Of a DNA stretch of 7,654 nucleotides, positions 1-4,502 are shown piece after piece; the stretch's first letter is position 1; each line of letters starts with the position of its first letter. A model generated the notes under the pieces. It searched no databases. It saw only the letters and a list, made by a program, of their open reading frames with translations, and was not told the DNA's origin. The position numbers were made by a program, and so were the translations under genes. This stretch comes from Methanobrevibacter sp. (GTDB lineage: Archaea; Methanobacteriota; Methanobacteria; Methanobacteriales; Methanobacteriaceae): assembly GCA_017652345.1 (NCBI GenBank), contig JAGCBE010000399.1, positions 1-7,654 of the forward strand, given 5' to 3'.

Positions 1-108
1 ATCAATGATGATTGCGTATCCTGATTTAATTCTGTATAATGCTATTTCACCTCCGTCGTGGTCTAATGCTTCTAGTAGTTTCTTCTTTCTGAACTGCATT
101 TCTGTCAT
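1..108 (-). CDS. Partial leftward gene, unknown function (5' part only)
   Basis: The first 36 codons of a minus-strand gene are visible, beginning at ATG 108-106 and still open at the window edge. A ribosome-binding site, AAAGGAAG, lies about 8 bases upstream on the minus strand. The product starts MTEMQFRKKKLLEALDHDGG and ends, as far as seen, in SGYAIIID: a charged N-terminus followed by probable beta strands. No family is recognised. It is preceded by a leftward promoter (174-202) and a small palindrome (141-154). If the molecule is circular it would continue at the right edge of the window, where an orphan 3' end (7588-7653) has the expected strand and a compatible look; the two frames need 2+3n extra bases to join. 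It would then be the first gene of the leftward operon ending at 7003. Confidence 0.6.
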   Translation of the reverse strand, partial: MTEMQFRKKKLLEALDHDGGEIALYRIKSGYAIIID

Positions 109-140
109 AAATGACACTTCCTTTCAGTAAAAATTTAGCT

Positions 141-154
141 CTATACTTGTATAG
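141..154. promoter_or_regulatory. Small palindrome in the leader of the leftward operon
   Basis: CTATAC-TT-GTATAG is a 6+2+6 palindrome lying between the proposed leftward promoter (174-202) and the start codon at 108. Its place just downstream of the expected transcription start suits a repressor operator, but no regulator can be assigned. Its sequence differs from the CCATATGG operators at 1061-1123. Confidence 0.35.
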
Positions 155-173
155 AACTCTCTCTCCGAAGCAA

Positions 174-202
174 ATCAAACTCAGACACGGTTTTTATGTC
201 AA
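174..202 (-). promoter_or_regulatory. Leftward promoter for the minus-strand operon
   Basis: On the minus strand a perfect -35 box TTGACA (202-197) is followed after 17 bases by TTTGAT (179-174), a 4/6 match to TATAAT. It points at the gene starting at 108. The weak -10 and the repeat block just upstream (214-244) suggest a regulated promoter. Confidence 0.45.
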
Positions 203-213
203 CAGCTTGGCAG

Positions 214-244
214 TTTGTAAAGTTTACGTAGTAAAGTTTACAAA
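214..244. repeat. Tandem GTAAAGTTTAC dyads (binding-site block)
   Basis: GTAAAGTTTAC occurs at 217-227 and again at 231-241, start to start 14 bases. Each copy is itself an 11-bp palindrome around a central G, and the outer TTT and AAA at 214 and 244 make the whole block a near-symmetric dyad. It lies 12 bases upstream of the leftward -35 box, so a protein binding here could activate or block that promoter. Other readings are iterons or a Xer/dif-like recombination site. Confidence 0.5.
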
Positions 245-248
245 GTGC

Positions 249-297
249 TCACAAAGCTACATTTCTATCCTTACTTTTATATTTTAAGGCTTTGTGA
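249..297. repeat. 9-bp inverted repeat TCACAAAGC / GCTTTGTGA
   Basis: TCACAAAGC (249-257) and its exact complement GCTTTGTGA (289-297) flank a 31-base AT-rich spacer. In single-stranded phage DNA the arms could pair. The function is unknown. Confidence 0.45.
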
Positions 298-307
298 CTG
301 TTTACAT

Positions 308-339
308 AAAAAATTCACTGGTCGGAACGATCAGTGAAT
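308..339 (-). terminator. Minus-strand rho-independent terminator-like hairpin
   Basis: A 12-bp stem (ATTCACTG at 313-320 with CAGTGAAT at 332-339, continued by GTCG/CGAT with one G-T wobble) closes on a GAA triloop at 325-327. Read on the minus strand it is followed by a run of six T (plus-strand A 308-313), the form of an intrinsic terminator. It could end leftward transcripts from the repressor or insulate the leftward operon. As a hairpin in the intergenic region it may also act in the single-stranded form. Confidence 0.55.
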
Positions 340-394
340 AGTGAATGAGTATAATGGGAAGACAGAGAGAGAGATAAAAGTAGGCTCTTTAAAT

Positions 395-415
395 CGAGAA
401 CGCAAAGCGTTCTCG
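395..415. other. Intergenic hairpin, 9-bp stem with AAA triloop
   Basis: CGAGAACGC (395-403) pairs perfectly with GCGTTCTCG (407-415) across an AAA loop. No T-run follows on either strand, so a terminator is less likely than a structural element of the single-stranded genome. Confidence 0.6.
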
Positions 416-423
416 TTTCCTTC

Positions 424-473
424 AATCTGCTCTGCCTATCGGAGATAGGCGCAGATTGCCCCGTAGGGCTTTT
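424..473. other. Bulged 14-bp hairpin plus short GCCC/GGGC hairpin
   Basis: AATCTGC (424-430) pairs with GCAGATT (451-457) and, after a 3-base bulge (431-433), GCCTATC (434-440) pairs with GATAGGC (444-450) around a GGA triloop (441-443). A second small stem, GCCC (458-461) with GGGC (466-469), follows at once and is trailed by TTTT (470-473). The long bulged stem resembles in form the imperfect hairpin used as packaging signal in Ff phages, but that role is only a suggestion. Confidence 0.6.
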
Positions 474-537
474 GAAGCTGATAGCAGTATAATAACATAT
501 CAAAACATATGTAAGAGCATACAGTGTATTTATAATC

Positions 538-552
538 GTCTGCGGAGCAGAC
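538..552. other. Mini-hairpin with GGA triloop
   Basis: GTCTGC (538-543) pairs with GCAGAC (547-552) around GGA. It has the same C-GGA-G closing pattern as the hairpin at 424-457 and sits 26 bases before the origin stem. Confidence 0.55.
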
Positions 553-577
553 AACAACGTATCAAATAAAAAGAAAA

Positions 578-610
578 GAAGTTCGGGGTATAGTATTACC
601 CCCGAACTTC
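578..610 (+). other. CRESS-type rolling-circle replication origin (nonanucleotide stem-loop)
   Basis: GAAGTTCGGGG (578-588) and CCCCGAACTTC (600-610) form a perfect 11-bp stem. The 11-nt loop (589-599) ends in TAGTATTAC at 591-599. This matches the NANTATTAC nonanucleotide that HUH-type Reps of circoviruses and geminiviruses nick between positions 7 and 8, which would be between 597 and 598 here. Stem length, loop length and placement of the nonanucleotide all match the eukaryotic CRESS virus origin layout. The Rep at 5370-6410 carries the enzyme motifs expected to use it. Nicking the plus strand would displace the strand carrying the coding sense of the virion genes, as in Ff phages. Activity is inferred from sequence. 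Confidence 0.85.
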
Positions 611-806
611 CTTACATTACAATTACAAATGCACAAAAACAGTAAAATGATGATAGAAAATGCAACTTCCGTTCCCTAATTACCGTACCAAAATAGTAAC
701 CTCACACAAAATTTTGTAATGAAGTACTTTATTACAAATTACAAATATACCCGATTTCCCTATAAATAGGCAAATCGGGATTTCTAACTTCCTTACAAAA
801 TTTTGT
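605..806. repeat. Iteron-like repeats next to the origin
   Basis: AACTTCC recurs at 605-611 (running out of the origin stem), 664-670 and 786-792; the first and last extend to an identical 12-mer AACTTCCTTACA (605-616 and 786-797). The palindrome ACAAAATTTTGT occurs twice (706-717 and 795-806). ATTACAATTACAAAT (616-630) recurs with one inserted A at 731-746. Reps of CRESS viruses and plasmids recognise iterons beside the origin hairpin, so AACTTCC is the best candidate; the 12-bp palindromes could be separate binding sites. Confidence 0.5.
750..779. other. Second strong hairpin of the intergenic region
   Basis: CCCGATTT (750-757) pairs with AAATCGGG (772-779); after a C-C mismatch CCTA (759-762) pairs with TAGG (767-770) around TAAA. 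No T-run follows on the minus strand, so it is not a convincing repressor terminator. A complementary-strand origin or packaging structure is possible. Confidence 0.5.
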
Positions 807-824
807 TCGTCATAATACACAATA

Positions 825-1025
825 TTATTTGTCACGGTCACATAAATAATCAAGTGTGACGTTGTAAAGGTCTGCAACACGTTCCATGAAGTCTATAGGC
901 GGAATACGTTCTCCGTTTTCGTATCGTATATATGAATTTTTCGATACGTATAATCGTTCTGCACAATAACTTTGAGTATAATCATTATCTTCTCTTAGGT
1001 CTCTTATTTTGTGGTATTTATACAT
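825..1025 (-). CDS. Xre/cI-family phage repressor (small HTH protein)
   Basis: This 66-residue protein is almost entirely one helix-turn-helix domain of the HTH_3/Xre family. A first helix (IRDLREDNDYTQ) leads into the scaffold and recognition helices around residues 17-36 (SYCAERLYVSKNSYIRYENG). The family hallmark YENGERIPPIDFMERVADLY follows, and the end is LDYLCDRDK. It lacks the C-terminal dimerisation or autocleavage domain of larger cI proteins, so control by RecA-stimulated self-cleavage is not expected. It starts at ATG 1025-1023, with GGAG about 11 bases upstream. It is transcribed away from the virion genes, and between it and them lies a promoter covered by three similar palindromes (1061-1123), the layout of a lysogeny switch. 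It most likely represses the rightward promoter and tunes its own. The family call is firm; the target is inferred from position. Confidence 0.88.
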   Translation of the reverse strand: MYKYHKIRDLREDNDYTQSYCAERLYVSKNSYIRYENGERIPPIDFMERVADLYNVTLDYLCDRDK

Positions 1026-1047
1026 TTCAAATCACTCTCCTTTGTTT

Positions 1048-1076
1048 ATTATACCGATTTACTCCATATGGGGTTG
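1048..1076 (-). promoter_or_regulatory. Repressor promoter (leftward)
   Basis: A perfect -10 box TATAAT reads on the minus strand at 1053-1048. The matching -35 position (1076-1071, CAACCC) is poor and overlaps the first operator palindrome, so repressor bound there could modulate its own synthesis. Confidence 0.45.
1061..1074. promoter_or_regulatory. Operator 1 of the lysogeny switch
   Basis: ACTCCATATGGGGT is a 14-bp near-palindrome touching the -35 box of the rightward promoter and overlapping the upstream part of the leftward one. It is a hybrid of the half-sites of operators 2 and 3. Confidence 0.75.
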
Positions 1077-1102
1077 ACATTTTACTCCATATGGAGTATT
1101 AT
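1074..1102 (+). promoter_or_regulatory. Main rightward (early/structural) promoter
   Basis: Consensus -35 TTGACA (1074-1079), exact 17-base spacer, and -10 TATTAT (1097-1102, 5/6 match) make a strong sigma-A promoter, with start expected near 1109. Operator 1 abuts the -35, operator 2 fills the spacer and operator 3 covers the start site, so it should be shut off by the repressor. It drives the ssDNA-binding and coat genes and, by read-through, the rest. Confidence 0.85.
1084..1097. promoter_or_regulatory. Operator 2 of the lysogeny switch
   Basis: ACTCCATATGGAGT is a perfect 14-bp palindrome between the -35 and -10 boxes. Its centre is 23 bases from that of operator 1. Confidence 0.75.
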
Positions 1103-1109
1103 ATAGACA

Positions 1110-1123
1110 ACCCCATATGGGGT
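1110..1123. promoter_or_regulatory. Operator 3 of the lysogeny switch
   Basis: ACCCCATATGGGGT is a perfect 14-bp palindrome at the expected transcription start. Its centre is 26 bases from that of operator 2. All three operators share the core CCATATGG. Confidence 0.75.
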
Positions 1124-1183
1124 ATCAAATATTTAGTTCCTCGCACATTGAAAGAGTGGGGGAACGGAAAGAAGGTTTTTTAT

Positions 1184-1507
1184 ATGGCAAATTACAAAAT
1201 CATCGGCATTTCTACAATGGAAGGCGACTATCAGGGAACACATTTTCATAATCTGAATTTACAGGTGACCTATGAAAATGACAATCCTAAAAAGGACTGT
1301 TATGGTGTTCAGACTGATACAATCAAGCTTAAATTTAGCGTTATCAATGATGTACTGGAAATGGGATTACCTTCACAAGCTCAGGTTGAGTCGCTAAAGG
1401 CTAAAGACTTTGCTCATCTTATTGGTGAGACTGTGAAAGTCTATTATAATCGTTTCGGCGGTGTTGAGGGTGTTCAGATTCTCGGTACCTCGGATAAAAA
1501 ATCTTGA
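1184..1507 (+). CDS. Probable phage single-stranded DNA-binding protein (pV-like)
   Basis: A 107-residue soluble protein, first gene after the repressible promoter. It begins MANYKIIGISTMEGDYQGTH, alternates short beta-type segments with turns, and ends with LIGETVKVYYNRFGGVEGVQ (about residues 78-97), which looks like the closing strands of a small OB-like fold. Gene V proteins of filamentous phages are of similar size (about 80-110 residues), bind the displaced plus strand and are encoded just before the coat gene, as here. The start is ATG 1184, with AAAGAAGG (1168-1175) 8 bases upstream. The frame is open back to 932, but that part lies over the operators and before the transcription start, so it is not coding. 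No diagnostic motif was recognised; the role rests on size, predicted fold and position. Confidence 0.6.
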   Translation: MANYKIIGISTMEGDYQGTHFHNLNLQVTYENDNPKKDCYGVQTDTIKLKFSVINDVLEMGLPSQAQVESLKAKDFAHLIGETVKVYYNRFGGVEGVQILGTSDKKS

Positions 1508-1523
1508 TGAAAGGAGATAGGGT

Positions 1524-1691
1524 ATGGAGACTTTAAGCACGGTAATGACTTTTGCTTGGGACGAACTCGGTAACGCTGTTACATTCGCAACAAGCAATCC
1601 CATTGTTGTTGTTCCTGTAGGCTTCGGAATCGTCGGTGCCGCTATCGGATGTTTCAAGCGTGCAGTACGTGTCGGCGGTAGACGCAGATAA
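1524..1691 (+). CDS. Major coat protein (pVIII-like)
   Basis: A 55-residue protein with the three-part plan of filamentous coat proteins. The N-terminus is mildly acidic and amphipathic (METLSTVMTFAWDELGNAVT). A hydrophobic span follows at about residues 26-43 (PIVVVPVGFGIVGAAIGC). The C-terminus is strongly basic (K45, R46, R49, R53-R55), suited to face the DNA inside the virion. No cleavable signal peptide is evident, so it is probably inserted directly, unlike Ff pVIII, which has one. The start is ATG 1524, with AAAGGAG (1510-1516) in front; the gene follows the ssDNA-binding gene by 16 bases. It is visibly richer in GC-ending codons than the AT-rich genes downstream, as expected for the most highly expressed gene. 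A terminator follows (1717-1744), as after gene VIII in Ff phages. Confidence 0.8.
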   Translation: METLSTVMTFAWDELGNAVTFATSNPIVVVPVGFGIVGAAIGCFKRAVRVGGRRR

Positions 1692-1716
1692 GCGAACAAT
1701 TCAATGAACTCTCTTG

Positions 1717-1744
1717 AAAAGCGATCATTTAAATGGTCGCTTTT
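1717..1744 (+). terminator. Intrinsic terminator after the coat gene
   Basis: GCGATCATTT (1721-1730) pairs with AAATGGTCGC (1731-1740) with one G-T wobble, flanked by AAAA (1717-1720) and TTTT (1741-1744). No good promoter is seen between it and the next gene, so the downstream genes probably depend on read-through, giving much coat mRNA and little minor-protein mRNA. Confidence 0.8.
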
Positions 1745-1778
1745 CTACTAAATCTATAGTGATAGAAAGGTGATAAAA

Positions 1779-1919
1779 ATGTCTGAATTTCTTTCTTTAA
1801 CCTGTGTTATTTTTGCTTTTATTCTTGCTATAAGAATTATGATTGGATTCAGTCTTTATAATATTTGTAAAAATAGAAAGAAGGTTGATAATGATGAATA
1901 TAATAACACGTTTAAGTAA
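1779..1919 (+). CDS. Small single-helix membrane protein (minor coat candidate)
   Basis: A 46-residue product with a short N-terminus (MSEFLSLT), one transmembrane segment at about residues 8-29 (containing CVIFAFILAIRIMIGF), then a charged polar tail (KNRKKVDNDEYNNTFK). The start ATG 1779 has GAAAGGTGAT (1765-1774) at good distance. It lies directly after the coat terminator and before the adsorption gene. Tiny one-helix proteins in filamentous phages cap the virion ends (pVII, pIX), and this is a candidate by size and topology only. The 3' end overlaps the next small ORF by 29 bases in another frame. Confidence 0.6.
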   Translation: MSEFLSLTCVIFAFILAIRIMIGFSLYNICKNRKKVDNDEYNNTFK

Positions 1920-1974
1920 ACTATGGCTTTCTGCTCGTTCTTTTGTAAGAAATATAAGGGGGTTTTTTAAATGA
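1891..1974 (+). CDS. Very small cationic amphipathic peptide ORF
   Basis: A 27-codon frame (ATG 1891, or the next ATG at 1894) encodes a basic, amphipathic peptide with core ITRLSKLWLSARSFVRNI. It has its own ribosome-binding sequence AAGAAGG (1878-1884), begins inside the 3' end of the previous gene, and its TGA (1972-1974) overlaps the ATG of the next gene as ATGA. That tight packing suggests it is translated and may couple translation of the next gene. It is close in size to Ff pVII and pIX (about 32-33 residues) but has no clear membrane helix, so the role is open. Confidence 0.4.
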   Translation: MMNIITRLSKLWLSARSFVRNIRGFFK

Positions 1975-2180
1975 CTATTTTATATAATTTAGAGTTTGAC
2001 GAATATAAAATATCTTCTGGCTCTCGTACATTTAGAATTTCATTTTCTAATATATCATTTAGATATATTCTTGAGGAAATTGAACCGCCTTGTAATGATT
2101 TGTTATATATAAGAGATTTTTTAAGACTTGGCACCGCCCTAGAATATCTTTTATCCTATGAAAAGGGGGATTTACTATGA
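1971..2180 (+). CDS. Unknown 69-residue protein preceding the adsorption gene
   Basis: A soluble-looking protein beginning MTILYNLEFDEYKISSGSRT, with an alternating hydrophobic/polar first half (likely beta strands) and a helical second half (LYIRDFLRLGTALEYLL). No family is recognised. AAGGGGG (1956-1962) stands 8 bases before the ATG. It overlaps the upstream mini-ORF and, by ATGA at 2177-2180, the pIII-like gene, so it belongs to the same translationally coupled run. A strand-rich small protein here could be a minor virion or chaperone-like component, but nothing in the sequence proves it. Confidence 0.6.
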   Translation: MTILYNLEFDEYKISSGSRTFRISFSNISFRYILEEIEPPCNDLLYIRDFLRLGTALEYLLSYEKGDLL

Positions 2181-3754
2181 AAAAATTGTTATCATCATGT
2201 TTTTCTCTTTTAATTTGTCTTTCCTTTGTTGTTTCTCCGTTGTGTTTAGGTGCTGAGAGTGTATCTCCCATTGTAGAAATAATAGCAGAAACTGTATTTT
2301 CCGAGTTTATTGGTGAGGGTGTAAAAGAAGCTATAGAAGATAATTCATTACCCGATGCGGGTATATTTGGCTGTGCTGAAAAAGTAATGAAAAGGGCTTT
2401 AGAAATAGCTATGCAAAACCCTTCTGTCGATTCCAACACTGGCGATATATCTCTTACCGTTCCAAACTTCGATATCATCACAGGTAAAGAACAACTTCAA
2501 TGGACGGTAAGAAAAAGAAATAATCTTGGTGAGGTCACCGAAACTTTTACAGACAGTATTTTAATAGAGGTTACTTTTTTACTTACTGATAACTGGTCTG
2601 GTCAATATTATGATAAAAACACTGGCGTAACGTATTATAGCAATGCTCTAAATATCTGTATCACAAGAACTAATGGTTCAGTTGCTCGTTATGTAGTTGT
2701 TTTTGGTGATAGTTTCAATTACTCACGTAATGTTACTTGGTCTTATCCCACTGTATCCATAAGTGCACAAAGCGGTTGTACTTTGTATTCAGTCTCTGGT
2801 GGTGTTATAGGACAAGCATTACAAACAAATTTTTACACGGAAAATGTTATCTTTAATATTGATAACTTAAATTCTATAACTACAGACCTGAACTCACTTA
2901 TCAATAATGCTAATGCTTATCCAGACCCGATAGGCATATATAGCCGTCGTGGAAGTGCTATTGCTGCTGACGGTATTACTTATCCTGTAGATGTAGATAT
3001 TTGTCACGGTGTATTTAACTTCCGATTACTCGGACTAAACAATGGCACTAAATATGAAATGGGCGTTTACTGTAACAGATATCTGAAAACTGGCTTCATG
3101 GTTACTAATAACCCTATACACATAGCAACTAATAACACATATTATAGTACAAATAATTACTCCAATAACTATTATAACTACCCTTTAACTGGTGGAACTA
3201 TCATAGATAAGAACAACTATATTGATAAGGACTTGCCTACATTAGCCCCCGTATTTGACCTAGATACTTCATTGCCCGATTGGGATTTAGATTTACTCGA
3301 CCTTATACCTTCAATTCTCGATTTGCTCGATGGTGACTTACTTCCTGATTTGACTGACTTACTCGGAAAACTATTAGATTTCTTCGGTGCTATGCCTGAT
3401 ATCGATATGGAATGGAATCCCGATACCTCTCTAAATACAAATAATTATTGGGATTTAGATTTTCCGTCCGATGATTCTGGCGGTGGCGGCTCTGGTGGTA
3501 ATGTTATTGTAACTGTTGACGTCAATGTCGACTTTCCGCCTGTTACCGTACAGACTCATGCTGTAGAGGATATTGTGTCTGTTAATACATTCCCTGTTAT
3601 TGAAACTTATACCGTACCGCCTGCAATACAGACCCAAGCTGAAACTTTCCTTGATTCTGGTGAAAGTCTAGTAACCTCATTTGGTTTATTGCCTGTATAT
3701 GCCTTTTTAACTCTTATAGGTATTGCTGTTGCTGTTATTTTTAAGGGGGCGTGA
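2177..3754 (+). CDS. pIII-like minor coat / adsorption protein
   Basis: A 525-residue secreted, C-terminally anchored protein in the gene III position. Residues 1-26 are a classical signal peptide (MKK, hydrophobic core, likely cleavage after LGA). The large N-terminal part is rich in beta-type and Asn/Ser/Thr sequence. An Asn/Tyr-rich stretch lies at about residues 311-350. An Asp/Leu-rich amphipathic segment follows at about 360-416 (repeats of the type DLLDLIPSILDLLDGDLL), then a glycine linker (SGGGGSGG, about 434-441) and a Thr/Val/Pro-rich stalk. The last transmembrane helix is at about 503-522, with a short FKGA tail. Signal peptide, receptor-binding domains, Gly-rich linker and C-terminal anchor are the known plan of pIII proteins, which bind the host receptor and release the virion from the membrane. 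The receptor is unknown. The start has AAGGGGG (2163-2169) 7 bases upstream and overlaps the previous stop. Confidence 0.75.
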   Translation: MKKLLSSCFSLLICLSFVVSPLCLGAESVSPIVEIIAETVFSEFIGEGVKEAIEDNSLPDAGIFGCAEKVMKRALEIAMQNPSVDSNTGDISLTVPNFDIITGKEQLQWTVRKRNNLGEVTETFTDSILIEVTFLLTDNWSGQYYDKNTGVTYYSNALNICITRTNGSVARYVVVFGDSFNYSRNVTWSYPTVSISAQSGCTLYSVSGGVIGQALQTNFYTENVIFNIDNLNSITTDLNSLINNANAYPDPIGIYSRRGSAIAADGITYPVDVDICHGVFNFRLLGLNNGTKYEMGVYCNRYLKTGFMVTNNPIHIATNNTYYSTNNYSNNYYNYPLTGGTIIDKNNYIDKDLPTLAPVFDLDTSLPDWDLDLLDLIPSILDLLDGDLLPDLTDLLGKLLDFFGAMPDIDMEWNPDTSLNTNNYWDLDFPSDDSGGGGSGGNVIVTVDVNVDFPPVTVQTHAVEDIVSVNTFPVIETYTVPPAIQTQAETFLDSGESLVTSFGLLPVYAFLTLIGIAVAVIFKGA

Positions 3755-3756
3755 TT

Positions 3757-4041
3757 ATGTTTTATAAAATTCTAGTAATGACTAGTTCATATGACCCATT
3801 ATTCCCTAATTGGGATAAATGGTCTGAGCAGTCCAACTTTTTTCAAAGTGTTCATGACTTTTTTCAAGAATGGAAGAAAAATTATTCATTTGGAACTGAC
3901 GCTATAAAAAACATACCTGATTTGTTTACTGACATTTGGCATTGGATTCAAATGGCGTTTGACTTTATTCCTGACTACTTCGTAACGATTCTTACATGGT
4001 TTATCATTGCGGCAATGGTAGTTCGATTTGTGAGGTGGTAA
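3757..4041 (+). CDS. pVI-like minor membrane protein candidate
   Basis: A 94-residue protein with a Trp/Phe-rich, partly acidic N-terminal region (for example PLFPNWDKWSEQSNFFQSVH) and amphipathic helices around residues 50-70. A C-terminal transmembrane helix (YFVTILTWFIIAAMVVRFV) is followed by a basic end. It directly follows the pIII-like gene, the place of gene VI in Ff phages, whose product joins pIII at the virion tip. ATG 3757 is preferred because AAGGGGG (3743-3749) is 7 bases upstream; the in-frame GTG at 3751 is only one base from it. The gene starts 2 bases after the pIII stop. The pVI assignment is positional. Confidence 0.6.
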   Translation: MFYKILVMTSSYDPLFPNWDKWSEQSNFFQSVHDFFQEWKKNYSFGTDAIKNIPDLFTDIWHWIQMAFDFIPDYFVTILTWFIIAAMVVRFVRW

Positions 4042-4043
4042 TA

Positions 4044-4298
4044 ATGATTATCTTTACTACTCAGATTACAACTAATTCAGACTTTTTACCTCCTTCAACT
4101 GATATCAATATACTTCAATGGATAATGCAACAACTCGGCCATGCATTTGCGTTCTTTAAATATCAAGTTCCTGACTTTATATTCGGTGGCGATAGCTTCT
4201 GTAGTGTTCTTTTAGCTGTCTTTATTGTCGGAACTATTATAAATCTAATTACGGGTGAGGATGATGATATCATTGAAGACCCGACTGATGATGAATAG
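4044..4298 (+). CDS. Small membrane protein with acidic tail
   Basis: An 84-residue product: a polar Thr-rich N-terminus (MIIFTTQITTNSDF), an amphipathic helix (ILQWIMQQLGHAFAFF), a transmembrane segment at about residues 50-69 (CSVLLAVFIVGTIINLI) and a very acidic tail (GEDDDIIEDPTDDE). ATG 4044 has GAGGTGG (4033-4038) just upstream and follows the previous stop by 2 bases; the longer frame back to 3996 runs inside the previous gene and has no ribosome site. It could work with the preceding protein in virion-end assembly or anchor the Zot ATPase. No family is recognised. Confidence 0.6.
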   Translation: MIIFTTQITTNSDFLPPSTDINILQWIMQQLGHAFAFFKYQVPDFIFGGDSFCSVLLAVFIVGTIINLITGEDDDIIEDPTDDE

Positions 4299-4310
4299 GA
4301 GTGATTTTTT

Positions 4311-4502
4311 ATGTTAAACGATTTTCTTGAAATGTTCTTAGGTGCTTTTCATAATTTTGTATCTGTTGACTGTCCACATAGAGAGTATTTTGATTGTGTA
4401 CTTTCTGTAGCTGTTCTGACTGTTGTATGTCTTGGAACTATGGCTATTGCTCTTGCCATTGTTGTAGGTTCTTTTAAGCTTATAAGGGGGATAATGCGAT
4501 GA
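4311..4502 (+). CDS. Small single-helix membrane protein
   Basis: A 63-residue protein with an amphipathic N-terminal helix (MLNDFLEMFLGAFHNFV), a short Cys-containing stretch (DCPHREYFDC), one long hydrophobic helix at about residues 29-53 and a basic end (KLIRGIMR). The start at 4311 has AGGAGTGAT (4297-4305), which overlaps the previous stop. The stop overlaps the next start as ATGA (4499-4502). The role is unknown; position and topology fit a virion-assembly membrane component. Confidence 0.6.
   Translation: MLNDFLEMFLGAFHNFVSVDCPHREYFDCVLSVAVLTVVCLGTMAIALAIVVGSFKLIRGIMR

Larger units (their letters stand above)
109..824. other. Phage intergenic region with clustered hairpins and replication origin
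   Basis: About 715 bases without a credible gene. It holds, left to right: a leftward promoter with a palindrome and a direct/inverted repeat (141-244), a long-range inverted repeat (249-297), a minus-strand terminator-like hairpin (308-339), compact hairpins at 395-415, 424-457, 458-469 and 538-552, the nonanucleotide origin hairpin (578-610), repeated short motifs (605-806) and a further hairpin (750-779). Ff filamentous phages have one such region carrying the plus- and minus-strand origins and the packaging signal as adjacent hairpins, and this stretch is the counterpart by position and structure. Only the plus-strand origin can be assigned with some assurance; which hairpins serve as complementary-strand origin and packaging signal is not decidable from sequence alone. 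Confidence 0.75.

Noticed and set aside
296..320. Minus-strand TTATGTAAAC resembling one arm of a Firmicutes dif site
   Set aside because: The opposite XerC-type arm is not recognisable; the T-run and hairpin fit a terminator better.
480..500. TATAAT at 488-493 as a promoter toward the origin
   Set aside because: No acceptable -35 box lies 16-18 bases upstream.
315..557. 80-codon minus-strand open frame in the intergenic region
   Set aside because: It runs through four hairpins, lacks a ribosome site and has a low-complexity Leu/Ser product; the structure explains the sequence better.
680..880. 66-codon minus-strand open frame
   Set aside because: It overlaps the repressor 3' end in another frame and covers repeats and a hairpin; no ribosome site.
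932..1183. N-terminal extension of the ssDNA-binding gene
   Set aside because: It lies antisense to the repressor and across the promoter and operators, upstream of the expected transcript start; ATG 1184 has a proper ribosome site.
1394..1699. 101-codon minus-strand frame
   Set aside because: It is antisense to the ssDNA-binding and coat genes, with no ribosome site or recognisable product.
2059..2481. 140-codon minus-strand frame
   Set aside because: It is antisense to the start of the pIII-like gene, whose signal peptide is convincing.
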